A stretch of DNA of 64,000 nt from Brachycybe producta (lineage: Eukaryota; Arthropoda; Diplopoda; Playtdesmida; Andrognathidae). Made by a program: the position numbers and the translations under genes. Location of the stretch: NCBI GenBank assembly GCA_036925085.1, contig JAUPFP010000012.1, forward strand, positions 3,206,460 to 3,270,459, written 5' to 3'. Numbering within the stretch: position 1 is the stretch's first letter; the number at the start of each line of letters is the position of its first letter. Of this stretch, positions 11,815 through 59,326 are shown in pieces. Below the pieces are notes generated by a model. It did not search any database, was not told where the DNA came from, and saw nothing but the letters and a program-made list of their open reading frames with translations.

Positions 11815-12003
11815 ACCCCTGAACATTAAAAGTTGGCAGCCAGGAAAGCAGGCTTTATTGCATCTAAAGAATAAATTAACCCACGTGGGTTATTGTAAAG
11901 GTCACCTTTGATCTCGCAATTTACATTGGTAGCAAAATTGGTTATGTCTTTGGCAGAGGAGTGAGAGGTGCTTGGTTCAAGGCCTGGCTGGGGTTTTTCT
12001 ACT
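11815..12003 (+). repeat. candidate tRNA-derived SINE, copy 1
   Basis: It shares about 190 bases with 62445-62645, from GCCAGGAAAGCAGGCTTTAT to GGTTCAAGGCCTGGCTGG. GGTAGCAAAATTGG resembles an RNA polymerase III A box and GGTTCAAGGCC a B box, about 40 bases apart. The boxes are imperfect, so SINE is a hypothesis. Confidence 0.5.
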
Positions 12004-12070
12004 TTCATTTTTTCAACTCAAGATGAGAAAAAAGACATATGAGAAAAAATTAAATCATGCTAATTTAACC

Positions 12071-13366
12071 GTCTGACCCCATCAAATTATTCCAATTATG
12101 ATAAGAAAACATTGTCCAATTTTTTTTAAATTCTGATAATATATAGGGGTGGCCCCCAAACCCCTAAGGTTTCACATATATCATACCTATTATACCATTA
12201 TTCTAGGAAAACTAAAAAGTAATTTAATATTTTTCAAAAACCTTTCAGGAACAAACCAAGATTGTTTTAAAGATATAACATTTCAAAGCATGCATGTCCA
12301 TTTTTACACAACTTATGACTAATTTTTAGCATGATTTTTCGAGAGAGCGAGTTGTTTGAACAGTCCGGAATCTTTTGCCTATGGTGAGACACGACTGGCA
12401 GCAGGAACTGCAACTGCTCCTCCCCTTTCGTTAACTTTTTGTTAAAATTGTGGATGAGTGACACCACGCTCAGCCCTGTCATTGACGACAGCCAGCCCTC
12501 TGAGAATAGCCACAGATGCCTTGTGTGACTCATCATCTTCCCACTGAGAAGGATCCTTTTATAGGAATGCATTATGCAATCCCAATTGTTGGAACAGTCT
12601 CTTAGAGTTGGTCGTGCAGAACTGCTCCAAACCCCTGCTTCCGAGAAACGCATCTGGTTCCACTCTAGGGCACTTCGATGGATTGTCCAGAGCTTCAACA
12701 TCCATGGCTGCAAGCATAAGTTTCTTACACTCTAGAGCCAATCCAACCAGTTCCTCAGACAGATACCATAGGTGGAGTCCGAGTTTTTTGCGCGTCTCTT
12801 TGGAAACATCTGTTTGAGGGTACCTGATAAGTTGTCCCATCAAGTTGAAGTCATTCAAAGGCACCTCCACAGCTAGTGGTGCGGTCATCCATACCTTGAG
12901 ATGAACCAAGACAGAGAAGACAGCTAGGTCACGGATTCCTCTTTGCTCCGAAGCAGTCACGTACCGTAAACAAAACTCGAATAACCAACGGGTCAAGAAC
13001 AGTGTGCTGCTGCAATTCTAGGGGATTTCTCTATCGCGCTCACTCGCTTCTGGTTGTTTCTAGGAGAAAGACACAGAAGCTCACAATTTTAGCGAATTCC
13101 CTTTGAGCAATACAATGGCAGCATACAGTAACTGTACGGTACGTTACAAGAATTGCCGAGATTTACTCAGCTGAATGAAAAGGCAGCCTCAGCAAGCGCG
13201 ACTAACCTAGTACTAAATGTAAACACAGTACGATAGCATTGCGTTACCATTGCAATTAATGGGATATTTTCAATATTTGGGGGCCACCCCTAAATATGCT
13301 CCGAACCTGCTAATTTTTTACACAGATTAATTTATTTGTATATAGAACAGATTGAGGGGGTCAGAC
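12071..13366 (-). mobile_element. TIR DNA transposon of unknown family
   Basis: About 90-bp imperfect terminal inverted repeats: GTCTGACCCC ... GGGGTGGCCCCCAAA on the left (12071-12160) and its mirror on the right (13276-13366). The two conserved end blocks are joined by diverged AT-rich sequence. The interior codes on the minus strand (see 12267-12996). I do not recognise the superfamily. Confidence 0.65.
12267..12996 (-). pseudogene. decayed ORF of unknown transposon protein
   Basis: Frame one (12559-12996) reads ETRKKLGLHLWYLSEELVGL and LGSRGLEQFCTTNSKRLFQQ. After a frame change near 12565 a second frame (down to 12267) appears to carry on. The amino-acid composition looks protein-like, unlike neighbouring chance ORFs. 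Position inside the TIRs suggests a transposase or accessory protein. No catalytic motif was identified. Confidence 0.5.
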
Positions 13367-13369
13367 AAA

Positions 13370-13875
13370 ATGATTTTAAAATTTAAATTTTAAGGGTCAC
13401 CCTAATATATATATACACAGTATATGAAACACACTGTATGACATACATGTGTATATATATATATATATATTTAATTATATACACACTCCAGAAATTGTTT
13501 ATAACTCGGGATACACTATAGATTTTCCTGAAATTTTCAACATAAAGAGAGCATCCTATATTATAAACATTTTGCTAGGCAGAAATTTTTTTCTTAAAAA
13601 GGTAAAAATTTAGAAAATTAAAAACTGGAAAATGGCCGTTTTATAATTATAAACAAACTAATGAACTTTTCACTTTTATTAATTATTGTGACAAAATCAC
13701 ACACTGAACACAACAATGACATTAAAATTAATAAAGCATACGGCTGTCCTAATGTTTTATAACTTAAAACATTGATTTCTACATACTTTAAACATTATTT
13801 ATAAGCAAATTTACAAAAATTCTGCCCAGAAGCAGCTAAAATGGCACTTTTCAGCTCTACTGATGTAGTATAATC
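13370..13875. other. no gene seen; short (TA)n near 13448
   Basis: AT-rich sequence with a brief TA microsatellite. Nothing recognised. Confidence 0.45.
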
Positions 13876-13877
13876 AT

Positions 13878-14165
13878 GGTTTTAGTGCAAATGTCCTTTA
13901 GGGCAAATGTCCTTTATGGGAAATGTCCGTTACGGCAAATGGTTTTAGGGTAAATGTCCCTTTAGGGCAAATGGTTTTAGGGTAAATGTCCCTTTAGGGC
14001 AAATGGTTTTAGAGCAAACATCCTTTTAGGGTAAATGGTTTAGGGCAGATGTCTTTTTAGGCCAAGTTTCTTTAGGGAAAATGTCCCTTTAGAGCAAATA
14101 GTTTTAGGGCAAGTGGATTTCGGGCAAATGTCTCTTTAGGGCAAGTGTCTGTAGGGTAAATGTCT
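13878..14165 (+). repeat. GGGCAAATG minisatellite
   Basis: Irregular tandem units built from TTTAGGGCAAATG and AGGGTAAATGTCC. The same word is repeated, as an inverted pair of arrays, at 26945-27410. Confidence 0.7.
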
Positions 14166-14169
14166 ATAT

Positions 14170-14905
14170 CCCATGTACATGTACAACGTAAACGTTGGAA
14201 GGAAATTACTTTCACTGAAAGGATCTTTTTTTTAAATACATTCTACTATAAAATGTTTTAAATGACGACACTGACAACAATGTTTTCGGTTATGGTGTGA
14301 AGTTTAGACTCGAACTCTATTGACAATGCAGCCATTGCTTTAGTTTGTGTTTGCTTTATATTCTTTTGAGTGTTTGGTTTGTTCTGATAAAAGTTATATA
14401 TCTACAGCATAAATCTCACAAATCCACTGACATACATTCAGACATTTATGAAATTGCATTGCATATATATTCTTCACTGAACAAACATTTTAAGAGAATG
14501 CGTTGGTCGATACCCTCTGATGCGGAACATATCAATGTCAGTTTTAAGAAAGGAGTTTTTTATCATATTAGCTATGCCTTTATTTGTGTTGGTATTTTCT
14601 AGTATAGAATAATGTCTCGTGTTTCACAAGAACTACATAAAATATTGATTTGTTTAGCTATTATAATCTTTGTTTTCCTGTTTTGTGTCGTGCAATTATG
14701 GTAGGCCTATATGTTAGTCATAGTGGAAAATAAGTAATTTTTGAAAAATTCTCTAAATATTTTTTTGTGGAAGGAACATATATCAAAAGCAGTAAGCCAA
14801 ACCAATCAAAGGTTGCTGTATGTAACATCGACATTAGAATGTTGTACAGAAAGTATAAAAGAGGCGTGTTATTTGCACTTTTGTCATATCACTATTCAGT
14901 GTTGG
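14170..14905. other. no gene seen
   Basis: The region has an open frame at 14345-14602 without family resemblance, splice support or codon signal. Left unannotated. Confidence 0.4.
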
Positions 14906-14934
14906 GGAAAATACTTTTAAAAAGTATTGTTATT

Positions 14935-14992
14935 ATATATATATATATATATAGACGGGGCTTTTATATATTATATATATATATAGATATAG

Positions 14993-15025
<33 letters not shown>

Positions 15026-15035
15026 GATATATAGA
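14935..15035. repeat. (TA)n with a palindromic border
   Basis: TA repeats sit between GACGGGGCTTTTATA and TATAAAAGCCCCGTC, forming a hairpin whose right arm is the start of a Helitron-like copy. Confidence 0.75.
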
Positions 15036-15575
15036 TATAAAAGCCCCGTCTAGCTTTCTTTCCTTCCCTGTCTCAGTAACGCTGTTTAAACAAAGACAAA
15101 AACGTGTAAGCACATCGGAATTTATATAAATTTAAATGAACCGCTTTTTTCTCATGGTCAACATTATGTTGCGCTCTCCCCATCCAAGAAACCCATGATA
15201 TTAAATTGGAGAGGGGAAAAATTTGGAAAGGGGAGGGGGAGAGAGGGAGAGAAACGTGGAGGGGAAAAAAGGAGGAAACAAAAATTGAAATGAAAAGAGT
15301 AAGAAAAGGGACAAACGACACGCATGCGCACACCAGAGAAAATGAAAAGCTCATTTCCTCTTTCAAATATAAAAAGGAGAGGGGATAATAGTAGCAAAAT
15401 TAAACTAGAATTTATCACGGTCAATTGTGCCCAGTATTAGAATTTCTTTTCCTCAGCCCTTTATGAACGTCATCAATTTCTAATTGGTTTGTTACTTGGT
15501 CTGACATCATAAAAGGGCGGAGGAAAATGCTGGGCACAATTGGCTGTGAATTTTGCTCCCGTCATTTATGACGGG
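15036..15575 (+). mobile_element. Helitron-like element (H5), long subtype
   Basis: It begins AAAGCCCCGTCTAGC, carries the shared core and the inner MITE with TTTCTAATTGGTTTGTTACT, and ends with the CCCGTCATTTATGACGGG hairpin. The usual CTAG is lost and replaced by ATATTTATATA. Confidence 0.6.
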
Positions 15576-15609
15576 ATATTTATATATATATAAAGTTTTT
15601 GTCCTTGTT

Positions 15610-15835
<226 letters not shown>

Positions 15836-15869
15836 CATACATACATATATACATACATTCATATATATA

Positions 15870-16063
15870 TTAAGCCCCGTCTGCCTTTCTTTCTTTCCGT
15901 GTTATGTGTAACACTGTACATTGTACAATCAAGGACAAAAACTTTTAAGCAAACATGTGAGGGCGATGGGGGAGCGGGAAAAAGAAAACTAATGTATGAC
16001 GAGTTACCCACGTCATTTATGATCGGTTACCCCCGTCATGTATGACGGGTTACCCCACTAGTT
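15870..16063 (+). mobile_element. Helitron-like element (H6), internally deleted
   Basis: It starts TTAAGCCCCGTCTGCC and ends with a doubled terminal hairpin region and CCCCACTAGT at 16063. Most of the core is missing. Confidence 0.55.
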
Positions 16064-16420
16064 TTAAATAAAATACAAAATAGTTTCATGAAAATGTATT
16101 TAAATGAAAATACAAATAAGAATACAAAGTTTTACTTTTATTTAAAATACAAAATACAAAATACTTTCCAAAAAGTGTTTAAAATACTAAAATATTTCCA
16201 TCATCTTATATGTCTTGAGGAGTAATAACTGTTGGAAGCATCTGTGACTTAATATATTCCTTCTTGTAATTGCAGTCAGAGCTGCATTTGAGAACAATCT
16301 TTCAACAGGGGCCGATGAAGGTAAAGTTAGTTGCATTCAACTTCGTGAAGTCAGTCTTGATGCTTGGAAACTGGTGCAATACTTGGATGTCTAACATTCG
16401 TTTTTCTTCAATGTAACGAA

Positions 16421-17500
16421 AGCGGGGAAAGAGGGAACACTTGAAAAGGACAACATGAGAAATAGAATCTATGTGAATCGGTACATACCGTACCTAGTGG
16501 CCCAGAAGCTAAACATGATACAGAGCCCAACAAAATGAAACGGCGTTAAAAATAGAAATAAAAACGCTACAAGGGCCGGAACGGCTCAATAGGCCATCAA
16601 GATTGCCTGCAAGATTTGATAAATTACATGAATTCTAACAAGTGTAACACTCATGCAAGATGAATTCATTGGAAATCACTGTCAAATACTCTTAGAGTTG
16701 AGAAAGGCCTTTAGTCCTTCTTTAATGTTTGCTAGCTCTGGCCGGGCCCGTTTTAAGGCATGTGCCAACTGTGCCATGCACAGGGGCCCCCAAGGGTTTG
16801 GGGCTACGCAAATAAATCACTTTGACTTGTCATATTTATCTTGTGATAATATTATATTCCAATATTTTTGTTTTTTCGTAAAAATTTGTCCCAAACTAAA
16901 CTAGAAATTCACAAATCAAATTCCTGTCTGTTCATTTATTGTACCTGATATGCGCCACTTGCAGCACTGGTAGCCTAATATTACGTTGAGTCCAACTACA
17001 GACGGTACCGTTAGCCCGAATCAAAGATCGGTCTGTGGTACAGAACGTCCAGAAAATAACATCATTTCTTAAAGTACCAGAACAGTTATTAAGTATAAGC
17101 AGTGTCAATGACAGTAACCAGTATGCATTGTTTGAAGTTGATGTTTATGTAAGATTCATAATCATTCATTGAGGAACTAACTTCTAAGTTTAGGCACCCA
17201 GATTCTACTTTGCACAGGGCCCCGCAAGTGTTAAACCGGGCCTGAACTATGCAGAAAACAGTGCATTGTTATATGGAATTGTTACTAGAAATTCTTACAT
17301 ACGTAGACATTGCCATCCAAAGTCAAAGAAATATAGCACAGTTCTCACGGTGTCAGCACAGGAAATGTTTTTAGTGCCACCCTCACAGTGTCGCATATAC
17401 AGAAGTTTTGATATGCGAGACCACTGCACTAGAGCTGCAGCACGACACTACCGTCAACCTTAAATACATGTATATGCTGATCGACTGCTATATACTGCAC
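16421..17500. other. no gene seen; relics of repeats
   Basis: 16418-16600 shares AGTGGCCCAGAAGC and ACAAAATGAA-like words with 45660-45820. 16740-16870 shares the GTGCCATGCACAGGGG relic with 11508-11640. No exon was supported. Confidence 0.45.
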
Positions 17501-17737
17501 TTAACAATTTTTTGTCATTCTATCACTCGATCGGCATATATTTAAGGTGCACATTGTACTTTTGAAAACTTAATATTGGACAACTTTGAATATGAAAAGT
17601 AAACATATTGCCCGCGACCGTGTATGTTAAAAAATAACATTTTCTTTTTAACATTGGGCCCATGGGCTCAATAGAAAAACGATGCTAGAGCTCTTTGCGG
17701 AGATTTTTCGAAGTAATTTTGTAATGTAACCTCTTAA
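17501..17737. repeat. foldback MITE family 1, right half
   Basis: It runs from CAATTTTTTGTCATTCTATC to GTAACCTCTTAA with the family landmarks. Confidence 0.8.
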
Positions 17738-18265
17738 AGAGACCATTACCTCCAGAAACAGCTTTTCAAAATATTGTCAAGATTTACCCAACGATTGTCA
17801 AAACGATTTTTAAATTTTAAAATGATTCAATAAAACCATAAAAAAAAACTTAAAAATGAAGTGACTTTTCAATTTAGTGGCAAAAGTTGTCACCTCACAT
17901 TTCCAGAATTCCTTAATCAAGTACATGTATTCCCTGTTCCTATTCAAGTAAAGGCAACCTTCCATGTGGAATAATTCAAATATTAAATCCATGGTACATT
18001 CAAAGGAAAGTAATGTGAGCTGGTGACAACACATCAGAATTCGACTATACAAGTATACTTTGGGGTTTTTTCTTGCCAATGTCTGTTGTTTGGTGGCGTA
18101 TCTATCTGATAAAGTTCATTTACATGAAGTTTACTGATTTTTAATTTTTTTTTTAAATTATATTAATCACTTATTTTAAATTTTAAAAATCGTTTTGGTA
18201 ATTGTTGAATAATTCTTGACAATATTTTGACAAGAAATTTTTGGAGGTTATAGTCGCTTTTATGT
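17738..18265. repeat. foldback element (CCTCCAGAAA arms)
   Basis: The left arm (17738-17830: ATATTGTCAAGATTTACCCA, ACGATTTTTAAATTTTAAA) is mirrored by the right arm (18170-18260: TTTAAATTTTAAAAATCGTT, TTGACAATATTTTGACAAG). The 340-base centre holds no supported gene. Confidence 0.65.
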
Positions 18266-19959
18266 ATTTTAAGCCTGTATTATTTAAAATTGACTTTTAA
18301 TTGGCTTCAATGGTATATTTACAAAAATTGATTCAGTACTTTATAACAGGTATGATTATTATATTATGGAGGATGAAGTTGTTTCTGTGAGTCACGACTG
18401 TTCAAGTTGAGACAGTAATTTTGAATCGTGTAAATAATTTATCAGAAATATATTCATGTGTAGTGTACGTGCTGGCTGTATTTGGAAGGTGGGTTATCCA
18501 TTCATTGGTCATAGAATGGTTATATAGTACAGGGTGAGTAAAAAGTGAGCGCCACCCTGAGTAACAGTGAGTATCTCCTGAATGACAAAGTTACACGCTG
18601 TGAAACCTTGTAAAACACGGACATACTCCACCACCGTGTTTATGCTGATTGGGAGAGACGTTTAAGACTGTGTGGCTCACGATGGAGGACATGTTGAGCA
18701 TAATATCGTGTGAAACTGCCTCATGCACCTGTCTGAATGTGTTTCCTTTCAAACATCCTTCCTAACAAAATTAGTTGCACATACTGAAAAAAACTGACTT
18801 TACCAATGCATTTTTTCATGAAATTCTAGCCTTAAACAATGTGTCACATGACCCTCCCTCCTTTTCCAATTTAAGATTTTTAACGTGAATCCATGATGGC
18901 CGACAGACACCTCCACCATATTGCCAAAAAAAATTTCCTCGCCCATATTATGTGTTTTACATGGTTTCCCTCATGCATACCTTTTTTCATTCAGGAGTCG
19001 ATATTTAGGGTGGCTGACTCACTTTGTAGATCAATAAGGCTTTATTTGATAAAGCCTACGTTTGTTGTACTGGCATTAGGTTGGTTACATATGCTCAAAA
19101 TTACTAAAGCCACATGCAGGCAGGCGTTTATGCCAAATTCTGAGTCAATAAATTATGATGTATCCTTAGTTTTTAACCTTGTACTCAATTTTATTCACTT
19201 AGAGCCTAATACACACCAATATTCTTTGTTGCGATACATTGTTGTCGGGCTGGTCCGATACAATGTTGCGAGCTGTGAGCTTGCGAGCTTTGAAACCCGC
19301 AACATTGTTCCGTGTCCACACCTATATTCAAGTTTCTTTCAATCCTTTTGGCTTTAACAATGTCATTATCACCTGCGGAAGTGTCCCCTTCAATATGTGC
19401 TTACACTGGACACATCATTGATCAAGAGGGTCGAATAAAACAGAAACGGTGGTGGGAACTGGGCACGCAAGCTTTTCTCAGCCGAGAATGCATTCAGTTC
19501 ACTCTGAAATTAGGAGATGGGACAGGAGTTCGAAATCCCAAACACACAGTTTAGTAGTGAATTTACACAGAAGGGCCTGAAGTAGTTTAACAGTATTTTA
19601 AAAGTCTAGTCTTTGAAATTAATAGCAAACTGAGCTATTTTAAGTCTTTGTTCATGTTTCAAAAAGCATCCACACTTTGAAATGTTTTGCAACAATGTTT
19701 AAGTGTTTCTCACTTCGATTCAGCCGCGAAACATTTCAACATGTTATTATATATTACATTGTTACATACTGTATATTACATATAAACATTGTCCCATGTT
19801 ATTTTTAATCATTTACAAAAGACTGTTAAAATGCGAAATTGTGCTGGATAAAGTTGGCCCTACCATAAGTTTGACATAGCTTTTTGGCAATTTAAACTTT
19901 ATTCAATTCAACTCAGTACACCTGCAAACAGCTTAAAAGCCATGTGGCCGAGGGGATTG
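18266..19959. other. no gene supported
   Basis: A 154-codon open frame (18893-19357) and a second one (19312-19554, with KQKRWWELGTQAF) lack clear homology. The latter faintly resembles Harbinger-associated proteins, but this is too weak to call. Confidence 0.35.
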
Positions 19960-20580
19960 CTCCCGATCACAAATGATTGTCATTGAGGTAAAACAAGACA
20001 TCATTGTTAAATTGAAATCGTCTTAACAAAGAACTATCAACTGGAAAAGAATTCCATAGTCTAATAACATTTGGGAAAAAAGACCAAAAATATGCAACAC
20101 TTCTAGCCATTAATTCTTTTAAAGTCTTTGAATGCCCTTGTCTTCCCGTAGGAGGCTGTATATTTAGTAAGTCATTAAGTAGGGCAATATTATCATCTGC
20201 CAGTAAAGGTCCGAAAAGGGCAAGACTTTGGTCATTTCTTCGGCCACCTAATGATTCCAATTTTAGTTAATGAAGCATAGAAGATACATTGTCAGTATAC
20301 ACGTATCTTCCTTTCACAAATCTTGCAGCCGTATGCTGTACCATTTCTATTTCATACTTAAGTTACTTGTACATTTACTCAAATTTAGTTGTAGATGCCA
20401 TGCAGAGCACCACCCTTCAATATTGATAAGGTCCCTTTGGAGGATTTCAATGCCCTCAGTACCCCCTAATCCTTCTGTATGCAACAGCATCATCAGCAAA
20501 GAAACGCATCGTTTATGGAAGGTGGTCGTTTCTGTCTTCTCGTACACATTGAAAATGAAAAAAAAAAAACGATTGATTGA
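19960..20580 (-). pseudogene. LINE reverse-transcriptase tail (CR1/Jockey-like), decayed
   Basis: The minus-strand frame 20347-20547 contains EILQRDLINIEGWCSAWHLQ and LNLSKC, a palm/thumb motif of non-LTR reverse transcriptases. A frame at 19967-20260 ends with YFWSFFPNVIRLWNSFP, the typical C-terminal motif of such ORF2 proteins. Between them VQHTAARFV-like residues are visible. Internal deletion and frame changes make it dead. Confidence 0.8.
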
Positions 20581-20740
20581 TGATAATCGAATTAATATTT
20601 AGTTTTTTTTAGCTGTTAAAAAAGTGAAATTTCAATTATGAATTATTTGTTTACAAATCATTATGCAACAACATGTTTCAATTTACAAAATATTTTTTTT
20701 TTCAAAATAATACTTAAGTTATGAATTATAAAAGGTATAT

Positions 20741-20802
<62 letters not shown>

Positions 20803-20815
20803 ATTATGTATATAA
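20741..20815. repeat. (TA)n microsatellite
   Basis: About 75 bases of nearly pure TA leading into a Helitron-like copy. Confidence 0.95.
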
Positions 20816-21199
20816 TATCCCAGGTCTGTGTGTGTGTGTGGAGTAACAAAAACCATTGAAGCACGTCGGAATTTATATAAATTTGAATAAATGAACCGGT
20901 TTTTTTTTCTCAAGGTCAACTATATATTGAACTCTTCCTTTGGAAAGTGTAGAAGGGGAGAGAGAAAAGTGGGAGGGGGTGAGGGGAAAAGGTTGGAAAG
21001 TGTAGAAGGGAGAGAGAGAGAAAAGTGGGAGGGGGTGAGGGGAAAAGGCTGGAAAGTGTAGAAGGGGAGAGAGAGAGAAAAGTGGGAGGGGGTGACTGAA
21101 ATTGAAATGAAAGGTGTAAAAAAAGGAAAAAACGACGCGCATGCGCACAATTGCCTGTGAATTTTGCTCCCGTCATTTATGACGGGTTACCCCACTAGT
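20816..21199 (+). mobile_element. Helitron-like element (H7)
   Basis: It starts TATCCCAGGTCTGTGTG and ends with the hairpin and CCCCACTAGT. The GGAAAGTGTAGAAGGGGAGA unit is repeated three times inside (20941, 20995, 21052). Confidence 0.65.
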
Positions 21200-21827
21200 A
21201 TATATATATTAAGCCAAGTCTGTCTGTCACTGTATGTGTAACGCTGTACAAACAAGGACAAAAACGTGTAAACGTGTATTTATATAAATTTAAATGAACC
21301 GCTTTTTTTTTATTCTCAAGATCAACATTATGTTGCAGTCTCCCCATCCAAGAACCCCATGATATTAAATTGGAGAGGGGAAAAAGTTGGAAAGGGTGGG
21401 GGGGAGAGAGAGAGAGAAACGTGGAGGGGGAAAAAAGGGGGACGGGAAAACTGAAATTGAAATGAAAGGAGTAAAAAAAGCACAAACAACGCACAAGCGC
21501 ACACCAGAGAAAATGAAAAGCTCATTTTCTCTTTCAAATATAAAAAAGGGGGAGGGGAAAATAGTAGCAAAATTAAACTAGAATTTTTCACAGGCAATTG
21601 TGCCCAGCATTAGAATTTCTTTTGCTCCGCCCTTTTATGAACGTCGTCAATTTCTAATTGGTTTGTTACTTAGTCTGATGACACACGCTTCGCCCCTTTT
21701 CAATTTCTAATTGGTTTGTTAGTTGGTCTGACGTCATAAAAGGGATGAGGAAAAGAAATTCTAATGCTGGGCACAATTGCCTGTGAATTTGGCTCCCGTC
21801 ATTTATGACGGGTTACCCCAACTAGTT
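21200..21827 (+). mobile_element. Helitron-like element (H8), long subtype, tandem with H7
   Basis: It starts TATATATATTAAGCCAAGTC directly after the CTAG of H7 and ends at the hairpin and CAACTAGTTT. It includes the inner MITE from CAGGCAATTGTGCC to GCACAATTGCC. Confidence 0.65.
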
Positions 21828-21975
21828 TTAAACAAAACTGTACACATCTTGTGTTTTCTAAATACATTTGTAGGGTTTTTCTTGAGTTTAAAGAAAAGAA
21901 AACAATGTTTAGAAAAGGAGTAAATATCTTTTAAATTTATGATTGTTTTCCTTTTGCTTTCTTGTTTTAAACTAG

Positions 21976-56840
<34,865 letters not shown>

Positions 56841-57320
56841 TTAAAAAAAAATGTCAACAGGAAATCGATTTCCTTTTATTAGGTATAAATTCAAGGCGCT
56901 CTCTCTCTCTCTCTTTCTCCCTTGCTCTCTGAATTTTACAGATTTCAATTCATAAAAACATAAAGAGAAAAAAAAAAACAGCTGCAATAACACAAAAAGT
57001 GACAAGAATTGTAGGCTTTTTATCTCTGTCTCTCTCGAAAGAAGAAAACCTTTAATTTTATTGCCATTATTACCTTGTAGAAATTTCTTTTGATGAAAAT
57101 TTTAATTTAAGGTTTAAATGTATTTTATGTTGCAAATCTGTCAATAATTATTATCGATTGGCAACTAGCTTTCAATGCTTTCATGGGTAACTTTAAGATG
57201 TGGTAAATTGAGTGACTGCCACGGCAATGCATTACGGATTAAATGTGTTGTAAAGAAGCTAAAATGAACAATTATTAATATATAATAATGATAAAATAAA
57301 ACAATTGCAAGTCTTGCGGT
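56841..57320 (+). promoter_or_regulatory. 3' UTR with poly(A) signal of the DPP4-like gene
   Basis: AT-rich sequence follows the stop, with a (CT)n run near 56900. An AATAAA hexamer lies at 57295-57300. A foldback MITE starts at 57373, just beyond, so the transcript probably ends between them. The hexamer is seen; the cleavage site is inferred. Confidence 0.6.
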
Positions 57321-57372
57321 TGTATTCTAAAACGTTGCTCAAGACCAAAAAAAAAAAATATTAAATTGCGGT

Positions 57373-58037
57373 TTAAGAGGCTACATCATAAAATTACTTC
57401 GAAAAATCTCCGCAAAGAGTACTAGCATCGTTTTTCTATTGAGCCCATAGACCCAATGTTAAAGAAAGAATGTTAATTTTTAAAATACACAGTTGCGGCG
57501 GCAATATGTTTATTTTTCATATTTAAAGTTGACCAATTTTGATGGTTCAAAGTGCAATGTGCACCTTAAGTATATGCTGATCGAATAATATAATGACAAA
57601 AAAATGGTAAGTGCGGTTATATTTTTAAAAAATGATTTCAAAATCGCGAATTTCTAACTTTCATGTTAAACTCCATTGAGTATGTGCTCGTGAGCAAAAA
57701 AAAAAGCATCCATAAAAATAATCGTAAAAAAATAGAAAAAAATGTGTTAGCTTCACTGTGGTTTAATTGTGTTTGTTTTTTTAAAAATTATTTTTAGGTA
57801 TTTTTACGAGCAATTTAATGGATGTTTTTCTTTGCTTATGAGCACGTTCTCAATGGAGTTTAACATAAAATAATACTGGACAACTTTATATATAAAAAAA
57901 TAAACGTATTGCCGCGACTGTGTATTTTAAAAATTAACATTTTTTCTTTAACATTGGGTCTATGGGCTCAATAGAAAAACGATGCTAACGCTCTTTGCAG
58001 AGATTTTCGAAGTAATTTTGTGATGTAGTCTCTTAAT
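57373..58037. mobile_element. foldback MITE family 1, downstream of the gene
   Basis: It runs from TTAAGAGGCTACATCATAAA to GATGTAGTCTCTTAA, starting about 70 bases after the poly(A) signal. Confidence 0.85.
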
Positions 58038-59326
58038 TAGATACGAGTTAGAATACGAGCGCTAGCCTCAAAATTGACCAATAGCTGAATAAATACTAAC
58101 CTAGCTAAGTAGCAATATAGTTAGTGGCTAAAACGTAACGAGTAACTCTTGTTCCCTTCCACAGTTGTCCATTTCGGCAAACGTTTAGTTTTAGTTTGTA
58201 ATCAGTTTCACCACTCAATCACTCACAAAAATAATATGTCTGTTTTATAAAATAACTTCCACTCTTGGTGGTATTTTTTTTCTTAGCAACATTTAAAGAT
58301 ATTTGCGAATTTCATCTCTCATATGCAATCCCTTTGACACCAAAAATGATACTCGTATTTTTCAAATAGTCAACGAACATATTAAACAAAAGATTAATTA
58401 TATTAACATATTGTAACTTCAATCCTTAGATACTTTCTTGTATTATGGGCCACACAATCCAGTGCCGGATTTAGGGTGTTAGGGCCCCTAGAGCACTTAT
58501 TGGCAGCCTCTCACTTATAAAAAAAAAACAAAAAATAGTAATACATAGTGTCGCCTACCGTCGCCCATTACGAAAGGCGCGGCGGACAGATCTATCTGTG
58601 CCCGTTCTCAATTCAGTTCATCGTTTCCTTTCTAAAACTTAGCACGCTTAGCACTTGTAAAATGAAAGCAAATCGACTGAAGGAAAGGGATGACTCGATG
58701 GTTATTTATTGGCAACAAAGTTTTATCTGATTAATAACACGACCGTGTTTACTAGAGGTGGGACGAATCCTAAATTTTCTCGAATCCGAATCCTAAAAAC
58801 TTCTCGAATCTCCCGAATCCTTCCTATAAGAATCCTATATTATTCATTAAGAAGATACAAATAAATAAAATAATATTAAATGTTAAATTATTAATAATAA
58901 AAAACAAGTGTGGCACTCAGGGTCGCCACAAGGTGATATTGGTGATCCTGGTACCACCAAAATTGCTACAATCGCCGTTTTTTTGTTAGTGAACGCTTCT
59001 ATTGGACGTCAATGGAGTTAAAACTAATTTCTTCAAAGTTTTTAACAGGTTTTTTAGGTTAGGATTTGAAAGATTCCGAAAGACGAAAAAAGCGGGATTC
59101 GAGCAGTGCCGTATTAACCCATGGCAGGGCCCGTAGGCTTCGAGCTTCTTTGGGCCCCTCGACATTCTCTCTCCCCCCAGTGAACACAGTGTCTGCAGTC
59201 CTTTTCTTTCCCTTTGTAGTCTATTCTTTTCTCTTTGATATCCAGACTTGTGTTTTGATTGATCGGTTGGAACCCCAGACATTCTTCAGAAAGAGAAATG
59301 AATCAAATTATAGATGAACTACAGTT
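58038..59326. other. no gene seen; hAT-like relics
   Basis: CAGTGCCGGATTTAGGGTGT at 58461 and AGAGGTGGGACGAATCC at 58753 look like hAT termini. CAGTGCCGTATTAACCCATG at 59104 is another. No coding exon was supported. Confidence 0.45.

Noticed and set aside
13878..14165. TTTAGGG telomere-like words
   Set aside because: They are part of TTTAGGGCAAATG units of irregular length, not a tandem heptamer.
18893..19554. Possible host or Harbinger-like coding frames
   Set aside because: Only a weak KRWW resemblance; no conserved domain or matching splice sites.
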